A DNA stretch of 54,249 nucleotides from a virus, in the IMG/VR virus record IMGVR_UViG_3300027741_000085, positions 1-54,249 of that record; one strand, given 5' to 3'. The position numbers and the translations under genes are program-made. Below, in pieces: positions 20,863 to 28,535 of the stretch; position 1 is the first letter of the stretch, and every line of letters begins with the position of its first letter. The notes under the pieces are model-generated. The model was not told the origin of the DNA, searched no databases, and was given only the letters and a program-made list of their open reading frames with translations.

Positions 20863-21481
20863 CACCCGAAAGATCATCGCAACCATCGCTAATACCAATG
20901 TGTATTGGGATGGTGAGTGCATGGAGTTTATCGCGGGAATGCAAGTGGATGCTGACGGCAGCCCGAAAGCCTATCATGCGACTGATCCCCACGGCGGACT
21001 CGATGATTGGTCTTCGGCTGGTTATCCCAATGGGCATTATCAAGACATCCTCGTGTGTGATGAAGCGGGAAAGCCGATTGTGCAAACGGGGCTGTCTGCC
21101 GGAGATCCAGCGAAGGGTTACTTTATCTCAGCTACCAGTCTGCAACGTCCCAACTATTCCAAACAGGATGTGCGGCGCTACGTTGATGCAGCCGTGATTC
21201 CTTACGCGGTGATCAATGGGGCGCTGAAAAAGATGGTTGAGCCTAAGTTTCTCGGCTGCCGTGTTGAAGTGGAAAACATGCGCTTAGGTCGGACTTATAA
21301 TGCCGTGTGCGCGGATGTGGGACCGGCTAATAAGCTTGGAGAAGGAAGCATTGCCCTAGCTCATTTTGTGGGCTATCCGAAAGCTTCGCCTCGGAATGGA
21401 ATCGATGACAAGATTTTCAGATGGCGCTTTTATCCGGGGCAATCGGCCACGATCAATAATGAAAAGTGGGCCTGTGTGTAG
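20855..21481 (+). CDS. GH75-like glycoside hydrolase, putative endolysin
   Basis: 208 aa from ATG 20855, chosen because GTGAGGAC lies upstream as a ribosome site. VDADGSPKAYH, GLDDWSSAGYPNGHYQDILV, GYFISATSLQRP, YVDAAVIPYAV, VCADVGPANKLGEGSIALAH follow the conserved pattern of glycoside hydrolase family 75 (chitosanase-type) domains, including Asp/Glu candidates in ADVGP and GEGS. In this position after a holin-like gene it probably cleaves the host cell wall. Substrate is inferred from context. Confidence 0.65.
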   Translation: MDNTRKIIATIANTNVYWDGECMEFIAGMQVDADGSPKAYHATDPHGGLDDWSSAGYPNGHYQDILVCDEAGKPIVQTGLSAGDPAKGYFISATSLQRPNYSKQDVRRYVDAAVIPYAVINGALKKMVEPKFLGCRVEVENMRLGRTYNAVCADVGPANKLGEGSIALAHFVGYPKASPRNGIDDKIFRWRFYPGQSATINNEKWACV

Positions 21482-21488
21482 CCAGCCA

Positions 21489-21502
21489 AATTAGTTGACA
21501 AT
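21489..21502 (+). repeat. Boundary motif copy (AATTAGTTGACAAT)
   Basis: Between the hydrolase and scaffold genes; contains a consensus TTGACA that could act as a -35, though no good -10 follows. Confidence 0.6.
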
Positions 21503-21528
21503 AGTTATCTTAACCGCACTTTCCAGTA

Positions 21529-22575
21529 ATGCCTGACTTCGCTCCCATGCCCTCCCTTGCAGATGATGCCGACGCTAACACGTGGGACATCCTCAACGCG
21601 GCTATTCAAGGGACTGCCCTTCCTGCTGCTGCGCCTGCTACTCCGGTCACTGTAGAGACGCCTGCCGCGCCTACGCCTACCCCTGCGGCGGAAGTCGTAA
21701 CGCCGCCCGTGGTTGAACCAACGGAGACGCCCGCAGAAGGCACCATCATTGATCCCGCTGAAGAAGTGGATGATGATGTGGGAAACATCCGCCCGGAAAA
21801 GGGAAAGGCCATCCGCCTTAAAGGACCAGACTTTCACTTCGCTGCTTTGACCAAATCAGGAGTGTCTCCCGCCGAGGCATTCCAGCAAGCGTATGGCACT
21901 TCTCCGACTCACCTTGAGGAGACGCCTGCGCCGAATGAGCAAGGTGCCGCGAATCAAAACCAAACCCAAACTTCTGCTCAAATCGAAGCGCAGATAGCAG
22001 CCCTTGAAGCTGAGCTCCTGGACGCAGGCGCGAACGAAGGATTGCTAACAACTGACATCGCTAAGAAGCAGATTGAACACGCGAAACTGTGCGCGCAACT
22101 CCAACCGATCAAGCAACAAGAGGCGCAAGCCCATGATGCGGAAGAGGTCCAGTTCGCCACCGCTCGCAATGATTCACTTGAGAAAGCGAAGGCATTACAT
22201 CCAGACGCGGCTAATCCTGATAGCGTGCTGGGCAAAGCTGTTGCTCAGGTGCTCGGTGAGCTTCCTGAACAAGTGCTAGCTTTACCGAATGCGCCAGAAA
22301 TAGCTATTAGCATGGCGTTCACCCGCACAGGTGTTACCCCTGTTACCAACAAAACTCCATCGAATCCTCTTCAGACGCAGCCGTTACCGGCGCGGACGAT
22401 GATTCCGCCGGTGCTTCCTGGTAATAACGGTGGTGGCGTCAATGGTCCGCCCGCTTATAGCGAGCAAGATTTGATGTCAACCCTTCAGGAAATGAGTCCT
22501 GAAGAACTGACAGCGGCCTTGTTTACCCCTCCTGCTAATAATGGCCGGTGGGCAAACATGCCGATGATCCGCTAA
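21529..22575 (+). CDS. Putative scaffolding protein
   Basis: 348 aa, acidic. A long Pro/Ala/Thr-rich N-terminus, then helical coiled-coil regions rich in Gln, Glu and Ala (SAQIEAQIAALEAELLDAGA), and a flexible Gly/Asn/Pro region near the C-terminus. No enzyme motif. Low-complexity acidic helical proteins immediately upstream of the major capsid gene are usually scaffolds. The call is by composition and position. Confidence 0.6.
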   Translation: MPDFAPMPSLADDADANTWDILNAAIQGTALPAAAPATPVTVETPAAPTPTPAAEVVTPPVVEPTETPAEGTIIDPAEEVDDDVGNIRPEKGKAIRLKGPDFHFAALTKSGVSPAEAFQQAYGTSPTHLEETPAPNEQGAANQNQTQTSAQIEAQIAALEAELLDAGANEGLLTTDIAKKQIEHAKLCAQLQPIKQQEAQAHDAEEVQFATARNDSLEKAKALHPDAANPDSVLGKAVAQVLGELPEQVLALPNAPEIAISMAFTRTGVTPVTNKTPSNPLQTQPLPARTMIPPVLPGNNGGGVNGPPAYSEQDLMSTLQEMSPEELTAALFTPPANNGRWANMPMIR

Positions 22576-22790
22576 TCTTTAGTCAACGATATACCCCCAA
22601 AGCCGCTCTTTTTAAAGGGCGGTCAGTTCATCTCCAGACCAACAGAGAGCCGACGTAAGATCGCTTTCAGGCGGAGAGACTGGATGAGGCGAAGCCCATC
22701 CTACCCGCAAACCGTTCACCTAGCCGCCGGCGTGTGCCGTGATGTGCCGTGGGTGGGCCTTAACGCAACAACGTCTCTCTTTTTACGGCC
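22576..22790 (+). promoter_or_regulatory. Long structured leader of the capsid gene
   Basis: 215 bases without an ORF. Holds a boundary motif (22578-22590), a hairpin CCGCTC/GGGCGG with an eight-base loop (22603-22622), and further GC-rich inverted segments (GCCGCCGGCG region near 22720). It ends in a pyrimidine run CTCTCTTTTTACGGCC before the ATG, with no Shine-Dalgarno. Probably stabilises or controls the abundant capsid mRNA. Confidence 0.4.
22578..22590 (+). repeat. Boundary motif copy (TTTAGTCAACGAT)
   Basis: Directly after the scaffold stop at the start of the capsid leader. Confidence 0.6.
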
Positions 22791-24275
22791 ATGGCCTCAT
22801 ATACCAAACTCAATGTTCAGACAGTATCCGACATGCTGTCGCAGAACTCCAATGCCCAAGTAACGGCATGGGTGATGCGCGCTTTGCAACTCGGAAAAGC
22901 ATCGTGTGTCTTTTATGACAACTTTATCGGGGGCACCGGCAGCGGTAAGCCCATTATTGAAATGTCCGACATGAACGTGAAAGCGGGTAACACGCTGGTC
23001 GTTCCTACGCTGGCCCGCCTCGGTGGTCCAGGTGTGCAGGGCAACGGTGAGCGCACCGGTCAGGAAGAAAAGATGCGTCAAGGCAGCTTTACGACCAAGA
23101 CAGGCCGCCACTGGTGGGGCACCGCGCTTGATAGCGTCGCCAAGAACGAAACCGTCATCGGGACGCAGTGGGATCTTCTCCGCAATGAAGCCCTTGGGCA
23201 GCTTTGCAATAAGGAGAAATCCGACACCATTCAGATGGAACTGATCAATAACGCCTCAGGTCTGAACACGATCTACGCGAACAACGTTGGCTCCGTCGAA
23301 AACCTGCGCTCCAAGGATTACTTCCTTACCGACACCGTCAGCGAAGGGCAAGAAGTCCTCGCCACAAACGCCGCTAAGGGGATGAACATCCGTAAGAGCA
23401 CCGCTGGCGCTCCTTATCGCTGCTTCACTTACTACCTCCCTCACTTGGGAGCGAGTGCGATGAAGCGCACCACGAAATACAAGGATCTCATCCAATTCGC
23501 GAGTGAACGTGGCGACTTGAACCCTGGCTTCACGGGTGACTTCGCCATGATCGACGGTTGCGGGATCTACTCCGATGAAGTGGAGGATCATGATGCGTAT
23601 GGTCCGGTGGGTTCTCCTTGCCTTCCTCGCGCCCGTTTGGGTGTGGCCATCGCTGCGGGCACTGGCACCTTTGATATTCAAGGGGGTGGCAGTGCGGAAG
23701 GTGCGGCGCTTACGGCTCCGCTTTACTTCCGTTGGTTCAACAATTCGCTTTGGAGCAGCTTCAACGTGACCCGTCGACAGGCGTCCACCTCGACCACGCG
23801 CTATGTGCTGATCAAGAACGTGACGGGCTCTGATGCGGGCAAGTTCGGGATGTATTCCTACACCACGAACAACGGGAATAAGCTGACCATCGTGAACCGT
23901 CTTGGTAGTGCGGCCTCGAGTGCGCGCGTAACCACGCTGGGCAACGTGACTTGGAACACAGGTGTGTGGAATGGTCTGCATACCGACGTTCACCCTGTCG
24001 GTTCCATCGTGATGGAGTGCAACAGCTACGGTCAAACGTTCTGCTATGGCTTCGGCCTTGGTGAAATGGCCGCCGTTGCCGGCCATGCGAACATTGACGG
24101 AACGCTCGGCATCGGTATCCGCACCGAGGAACACCGCAACCACAACATGGACCACGCCATTGGCTTGGAAACGGCTTGGGGTTGCGCGGTTACTCAGCGC
24201 ACGGACGGCCTCGCGAACAACTACATCCTGACGGTGAGCGCCTACAACCCGCCCGGATTACCTAACATCGTCTAA
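22791..24275 (+). CDS. Major capsid protein, N4-gp56/DUF4043-like
   Basis: 494 aa. The N-terminal third follows the N4-gp56 (DUF4043) capsid layout: helical start, then an E-loop-like KAGNTLVVPTLARLGGPGVQ, GERTGQEEKMRQGSFTTKTG, and a helix region with TQWDLLRNEALGQLCNKEKS. The later part is beta-rich with a Gly-rich insertion (AAGTGTFDIQGGGSAEGAAL). It is the longest gene between scaffold and connector genes and has a dedicated leader and a terminator, as expected for the most abundant virion protein. Confidence 0.8.
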   Translation: MASYTKLNVQTVSDMLSQNSNAQVTAWVMRALQLGKASCVFYDNFIGGTGSGKPIIEMSDMNVKAGNTLVVPTLARLGGPGVQGNGERTGQEEKMRQGSFTTKTGRHWWGTALDSVAKNETVIGTQWDLLRNEALGQLCNKEKSDTIQMELINNASGLNTIYANNVGSVENLRSKDYFLTDTVSEGQEVLATNAAKGMNIRKSTAGAPYRCFTYYLPHLGASAMKRTTKYKDLIQFASERGDLNPGFTGDFAMIDGCGIYSDEVEDHDAYGPVGSPCLPRARLGVAIAAGTGTFDIQGGGSAEGAALTAPLYFRWFNNSLWSSFNVTRRQASTSTTRYVLIKNVTGSDAGKFGMYSYTTNNGNKLTIVNRLGSAASSARVTTLGNVTWNTGVWNGLHTDVHPVGSIVMECNSYGQTFCYGFGLGEMAAVAGHANIDGTLGIGIRTEEHRNHNMDHAIGLETAWGCAVTQRTDGLANNYILTVSAYNPPGLPNIV

Positions 24276-24287
24276 CGACGGTTTGAT

Positions 24288-24301
24288 AATTAGTTGACGA
24301 T
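24288..24301 (+). repeat. Boundary motif copy (AATTAGTTGACGAT)
   Basis: Between the capsid stop and its terminator hairpin. Confidence 0.6.
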
Positions 24302-24303
24302 GT

Positions 24304-24343
24304 GAAGCGGTGCGGCGAAGGTCGCACCGCTTCCTTTGTTCTT
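24304..24343 (+). terminator. Terminator after the capsid gene
   Basis: Perfect 11-bp stem GAAGCGGTGCG / CGCACCGCTTC with an eight-base loop, then CTTTGTTCTT. The T-run is interrupted, so it is probably a partial terminator lowering expression of downstream genes. Confidence 0.65.
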
Positions 24344-24826
24344 ATGACGACTCCCACTATCACCTACGTCCTTGAGTGTCCTGATGCCCGTGTGAACGAT
24401 CCCGTCGAAGGGAAAAGCGGCAAGGTGTATGGGGTCTATTTGAGGGATGCGGTAACCAGCGTTCCTACGCTGCGGATGACAGCGGCACAGTTTGAGGAAG
24501 CGAGGAAAGATTTGTTTGGTTATCAGCGCAGGCATAACCACATCATCCCACGGGTCGAGATTGAAGGAAGTGAGCCTGAGAAGAAGGCTCCTAAAGAACC
24601 TGATCAGAAAAAGGAAAAGGAAGAACCAAAGCGTTCACACAAGAAAAAAACTTTACCGGAAGTTCCAAAATCACAGGATGGAGAAGCGGCATCTCACCAG
24701 TCTCATAATCTGGAGAACGAGGGTTCAAATCCCTCTCCTGTAACCCCTCCTCCTGCTGCCGCGCCGGCGCCAGCATCTTCTGCACCCTTAAAAACAACGC
24801 CTGACGGGAAGGTGAAGAAATACTGA
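24344..24826 (+). CDS. Hypothetical protein with low-complexity tail (contains a tRNA gene)
   Basis: 160 aa from ATG 24344. Residues 1-75 form a beta-rich domain (TYVLECPDARVNDPVEGKSG), after which the protein is Lys/Glu- then Pro/Ala-rich. The segment from about residue 110 (EAASHQSHNLENEGSNP) is the in-frame translation of a complete tRNA gene in the same orientation. The tail may have arisen by insertion of the tRNA with the frame kept open. Role unknown; the position fits a head-completion or minor virion protein. Confidence 0.5.
   Translation: MTTPTITYVLECPDARVNDPVEGKSGKVYGVYLRDAVTSVPTLRMTAAQFEEARKDLFGYQRRHNHIIPRVEIEGSEPEKKAPKEPDQKKEKEEPKRSHKKKTLPEVPKSQDGEAASHQSHNLENEGSNPSPVTPPPAAAPAPASSAPLKTTPDGKVKKY
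24672..24743 (+). tRNA. tRNA with CAU anticodon (Met or Ile2)
   Basis: Full cloverleaf: acceptor CACAGGA/TCCTGTA (C1.A72 mismatch), D arm GAGA-AGCGGCA-TCTC, anticodon arm CCAGT-CTCATAA-TCTGG with CAT at 24704-24706, variable AGAAC, T arm GAGGG-TTCAAAT-CCCTC, discriminator A, followed by CCC so the CCA is not encoded. A C1.A72 mismatch is an initiator-tRNA feature, but the anticodon stem lacks the three G-C pairs of initiators. It lies inside the CDS 24344-24826 on the same strand. Confidence 0.8.
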
Positions 24827-24842
24827 CCAAAACTAAGACTTC

Positions 24843-25775
24843 ATGGCTGCTACCTCTCCAGTTAAGCTACGGGACATGCTCCTTAATATGGTGGGAGTAA
24901 CCGATGTTTCAGCCCTTGATGTCATTGGCGCGGATACAAAAGATCAATATCTAAACCGTATTCAAAGCGACATAAATACGGCGCTGCAAAAACTGTATGC
25001 CGTGATGCCTGATCACGTTCTGCAACGGAATGATTTTAAAGTCATTTATCCACCTACAACACTCACCCTTACAGGATTGGGTGCTTATAATAAGTCATTT
25101 GTTAGCTCAACACCTTTTTCAGGTTGGATGAATGGTTGCACCATCCGCATTGATGGAGATCCCAATGACAACCGAATCATTGATGCTACGACCTTGGAAG
25201 CTCCTTACATGGGGACTTCTGGAACGCGCACCGCGACTGTTTTCTGTGACTGTATTCTTCCAACGAGCAACATCGCAAGTGTGGATGCGCCTGTGAGACT
25301 TGGCAGCCAACCTTATCCCGATTTGGTGCCTGTCGTCGCACGAGCTAATCTAATGGATAGCTGGTTTATTCCTGTCTGGAATACAGGAGGGCTAACGGCT
25401 TGTATTACCCGGCCCATTCGCCGTCCGCAACTTTACTTTGTGGAAGCGATGACTTCTAACAATGTGATCAAGCCTCGCATTTTATTGGATACCTTGCCGG
25501 AAGCTGCTTACCGTTTGGACTTCAATACTCATTTAGCTGCACCACGTTTTGAAGTAAGTGATTTAACGAGCACTACGCCGATTGATTTACCTTTAGGCTA
25601 TGGAGAGTCTATTCTAGAACCTTTGGTTAGGGCAGAGTTTTCTTCTTTTGAAGCGTTTAACGGTGATAGTAAAGCCTACATGAAAGCGGCTGAGGTTGCT
25701 CTTCAAACAGTAGGCAGCGTAGCCAAGTTTCAAACCCATGTAAGTAACTACACGCGGGTAAACCCTCACGAGTAA
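24843..25775 (+). CDS. Putative connector/tail protein
   Basis: 310 aa with helical N-terminal (MLLNMVGVTDVSALDVIGAD) and mixed beta C-terminal parts. Length and position just after the capsid gene suit a short-tail adaptor (gp4/gp11-like role). More AT-rich than its neighbours. No specific family recognised. Confidence 0.45.
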   Translation: MAATSPVKLRDMLLNMVGVTDVSALDVIGADTKDQYLNRIQSDINTALQKLYAVMPDHVLQRNDFKVIYPPTTLTLTGLGAYNKSFVSSTPFSGWMNGCTIRIDGDPNDNRIIDATTLEAPYMGTSGTRTATVFCDCILPTSNIASVDAPVRLGSQPYPDLVPVVARANLMDSWFIPVWNTGGLTACITRPIRRPQLYFVEAMTSNNVIKPRILLDTLPEAAYRLDFNTHLAAPRFEVSDLTSTTPIDLPLGYGESILEPLVRAEFSSFEAFNGDSKAYMKAAEVALQTVGSVAKFQTHVSNYTRVNPHE

Positions 25776-25781
25776 ACGATT

Positions 25782-26384
25782 ATGGCGTTACACAATTACT
25801 ACGTTTATTTTAATGATGGAACTTTTCAAGCGGTGCCTCAGTCGAAGCCGCCTGTATTAGTAGGTGTTTCCGTTGCGATGGGCACGTATCGCGATTTGAA
25901 CGGGGCGGGCACGCAAACAAACATCCCCACGAGCAGCAGTTCTTTGGGCAATGAATCAGGTTCAGGCACCAAAGCCGTCAATAGCAGCACGCCTTCATCT
26001 GTTGCAATCGGAACTGGAGATGGCGCCACCAATACGTTGCAACATCAGACAAATAACACTTCTGATGTAAGCAATACTTCTAAAGTGTCATCCTCTGCAA
26101 GTGAAGGCTCAGGAGGCATTTTAAATAATCAAGGCGTTGCAGTAGCCGGCACGGGTCATGATGTGCTGACGACGTTGAGCGCAGACGGTTCCAATGTTGT
26201 TAAAGCGACGGCTCCAAATGTGTATTCGTTTCCTGATGACATCACACACATTCCGCCACGCCCTAAAACTGAAACGTGGTCCCATTGGGAGTTTCGAGAT
26301 GATAATGATGATTTACTAGCCTCACCCAGATATGAGGATGTCCTCAACTTTTCAACGTTGCCTCCTCAAGTCTTAATCGCGTAA
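25782..26384 (+). CDS. Ser/Thr-rich virion-cluster protein
   Basis: 200 aa, with a long Ser/Thr/Gly/Asn-rich middle (QTNIPTSSSSLGNESGSGTK) flanked by ordered ends. Low-complexity flexible regions like this occur in phage fibre linkers. No domain recognised. Confidence 0.45.
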   Translation: MALHNYYVYFNDGTFQAVPQSKPPVLVGVSVAMGTYRDLNGAGTQTNIPTSSSSLGNESGSGTKAVNSSTPSSVAIGTGDGATNTLQHQTNNTSDVSNTSKVSSSASEGSGGILNNQGVAVAGTGHDVLTTLSADGSNVVKATAPNVYSFPDDITHIPPRPKTETWSHWEFRDDNDDLLASPRYEDVLNFSTLPPQVLIA

Positions 26385-26387
26385 CTT

Positions 26388-27158
26388 ATGGCTGAGAAAC
26401 CACCCGGATTTCGCATGGAGACGACATCACCGCATAGCCGCGATGATCTTCTACATGTCCCTTTCCAAATGGTGGCGATGTCGCCTGATACCCGCCCAAA
26501 TTTGGGTGAGAAGCTAAAAGATATTCGATTTGATGCCAATGCGCGCCCAAGCATTTCTAAATTCTCGGATTGGGTGTTAGTGGAAATTGACAGCGGATCG
26601 CTGGTGTTCGGTCAAAACAATCTTCCTACGGCGGCTTTAGCGCTGGAACCAAGTGATACGTTACATGATCGAGATCATTGGAGCTGGCCGACGGTGATAC
26701 GCGGTCAACCGATTTGGCAACATATTATTGGCACAGGTGGAAACTACTTGGAGACAAGAGTCATTATTGATGAAGTGCCAGAGCAAACGTTACCTACGTT
26801 TTTCCTAACGGAAATCTGGTGGACCACTGAACCTTGGCCGCTGGAATTACTTAAAACAAAGCAACCTCTCACTTCTCCCGTGGTGTGGGGCTATCCCGGA
26901 GCGCGAGGAAGTAGGCAAGCACTCCATGAAACTATCGACACGCCCCCACTAACGATCACTTCTATACGCGGACAAACGGCACCGGTTCATATTCCTTCCC
27001 GTCGTTTTCCTGGCACAGATTTCAAGCATTGGACCCGTTACGTGGTGTCTGATAAACAGCCCAAGATTCGAGGCCGTTATCGCCGTGAACGGCGCACGGC
27101 TATTCCTCCTTACGATTCACGTAAATATCCTAACCCACCTTTTGATTTGAGTTCATGA
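26388..27158 (+). CDS. Hypothetical tail-region protein
   Basis: 256 aa, Pro/Trp-rich and basic toward the C-terminus (RGRYRRERRTAIPPYDSRKY). Compact beta-type pattern in the middle. The stop overlaps the start of the collagen-like gene (ATGA). It may be the anchor or baseplate partner of the collagen-like fibre. No family recognised. Confidence 0.45.
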   Translation: MAEKPPGFRMETTSPHSRDDLLHVPFQMVAMSPDTRPNLGEKLKDIRFDANARPSISKFSDWVLVEIDSGSLVFGQNNLPTAALALEPSDTLHDRDHWSWPTVIRGQPIWQHIIGTGGNYLETRVIIDEVPEQTLPTFFLTEIWWTTEPWPLELLKTKQPLTSPVVWGYPGARGSRQALHETIDTPPLTITSIRGQTAPVHIPSRRFPGTDFKHWTRYVVSDKQPKIRGRYRRERRTAIPPYDSRKYPNPPFDLSS

Positions 27159-27925
27159 GTGACGGCTATTCGAGTGTAGAAGCCTGGCGACAAGCGGAGC
27201 AAGCGCCTTTTTTCATGGCCCCGAATCAGCGCCAAAAAGGCTTTGGTTCGCGGGTGTTTTTGCAAGCACAGACGCCGCAGGATGAATACCCCTTGGATGG
27301 GTGGGGTAACCCAGGCATTCCGGGTAAAGATGGCGTGTCAAGCAGTGGTGTGGATGGACTACCCGGAAAAGACGGAGTAGACGGAGCAGACGGGACGCCT
27401 TCCACGGTAGCAGGTCCAATGGGTCCACCGGGTTTAGCAGGCGCAAACGGAGCCGATGGCAACCCTTCTACGGTAGCTGGCCCCCCTGGAGATGCTGGTT
27501 CTCCAGGAACTCCTGGGAATCCATCAACAGTGCCGGGACCGCCCGGACCGCCCGGACCACCGGGAGCTCCTGGAAGTGATGGCGGACCCCCAGGCCCCCC
27601 AGGTTCACCTGGAGGCCCAGGAAGTGACGGAAGTCCTGGCGGCGCTGGTAGCCCAGGAAGTCCTGGCGGCGCTGGTAGCCCGGGAAGTCCCGGAGCGCCC
27701 GGAATAGACGGCACGGATGGAAGAGACGGCACGGATGGAAGAGACGGTGTAGGTGTGCCTTCCGGTGGCCATACCGGCCAAGTTTTACGCAAACTTGATG
27801 AATCTCCTTACACATCCGTTTGGGATGAATTGGGTAAAACTATCAACGTGGCAGTGCTCGCCAACGATGGGGTTACAACCATTATTCTACATTTTACCAA
27901 CGGCCTTTTAACCTCAACCTCATAA
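27155..27925 (+). CDS. Collagen-like fibre protein
   Basis: 256 aa. Residues 1-45 form a non-repetitive anchor. About residues 46-205 are Gly-X-Y repeats in which Pro dominates X and Y, with GPPGPPGPPG, GSPGSPG and GRDGTDGRDG runs interrupted by PSTVAG. The last 50 residues are a globular cap (SGGHTGQVLRKLDESPYTSV ... TIILHFTNG) of the trimerising type. Expected product: a trimeric collagen-helix fibre. A prolyl-hydroxylase-like gene follows 17 bases downstream. Confidence 0.85.
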   Translation: MSDGYSSVEAWRQAEQAPFFMAPNQRQKGFGSRVFLQAQTPQDEYPLDGWGNPGIPGKDGVSSSGVDGLPGKDGVDGADGTPSTVAGPMGPPGLAGANGADGNPSTVAGPPGDAGSPGTPGNPSTVPGPPGPPGPPGAPGSDGGPPGPPGSPGGPGSDGSPGGAGSPGSPGGAGSPGSPGAPGIDGTDGRDGTDGRDGVGVPSGGHTGQVLRKLDESPYTSVWDELGKTINVAVLANDGVTTIILHFTNGLLTSTS

Positions 27926-27942
27926 TAATTTAAACTACTCCC

Positions 27943-28512
27943 ATGACATCTTGGAAACATCTTCTTCCTGCCGCCCTGACACCTGCTGAGTGTCAGCAAC
28001 TCATTGCCTACGCTACGACACAGATTCCTGATACTGAAGGTGCGATTGGCTACGGGGGAAAAAACGTGATCGTGAATACGTTTCGTCGGTCGCGACTACG
28101 TTGGTTAAAGCGCGAAGATCCTGAATTGCAATGGTTGTTCACGCGTATGGATCAGTGGGTGATGAGCGCAAACGCTCGAGTCTTTGGCTTTGATGTCACG
28201 GGCAACTTTGAAGTGCAGTTTACCGAGTATCACGGCTCCAACGCGGGCAAGTATGACTGGCATGAAGATAATTCATGGTTGGGCACCACGCCGTTTGACC
28301 GTAAGCTGAGCATGAGCATTCAGCTTTCCCATGCACAGACCTACAGCGGTGGACGCATGGAACTGGCACAGGGGAACCTTGCAGAAGGTGAGTTCTGCAA
28401 CCAAGGCGACGCACTGATTTTTCCTTCCTTTCTGCGCCATCGCGTGCTGCCCGTAACCAGCGGCGTGCGTTATTCCCTCGTCTCATGGTGGCAAGGGCCA
28501 CGACTGCGTTGA
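27943..28512 (+). CDS. 2-oxoglutarate/Fe(II) oxygenase, PKHD/prolyl-hydroxylase-like
   Basis: 189 aa. Double-stranded beta-helix pattern: FEVQFTEYHGSNAGKYDWHE (iron ligands H-x-D/E type, WHED near residue 107), LSMSIQLSHAQTYSGGRMEL, GDALIFPSFLRHRVLPVT (distal His, near 167) and SGVRYSLVSWWQGP (Arg binding 2-oxoglutarate). This matches the P4H-type Fe(II)/2OG dioxygenases. Located just after the collagen-like gene, so its substrate may be prolines in the Gly-X-Y repeats. Family confident, substrate inferred. Confidence 0.75.
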   Translation: MTSWKHLLPAALTPAECQQLIAYATTQIPDTEGAIGYGGKNVIVNTFRRSRLRWLKREDPELQWLFTRMDQWVMSANARVFGFDVTGNFEVQFTEYHGSNAGKYDWHEDNSWLGTTPFDRKLSMSIQLSHAQTYSGGRMELAQGNLAEGEFCNQGDALIFPSFLRHRVLPVTSGVRYSLVSWWQGPRLR

Positions 28513-28535
28513 TTGGTTAGATCCCTCTTCCTTTT

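Noticed and set aside
23256-24155. 299-codon open frame antisense to the capsid gene
   Set aside because: Arg/His-rich translation with no domain; a by-product of codon bias in the capsid gene.
27430-27760. CRISPR-like or tandem DNA repeat
   Set aside because: Short irregular repeats are explained by Gly-X-Y coding. No spaced direct repeats of CRISPR type were seen anywhere in the window.
27226-27792. Antisense frame that also reads as collagen-like repeats
   Set aside because: GGN and CCN codons are complementary, so any Gly-Pro repeat gives a mirrored frame. No start context or conserved ends.
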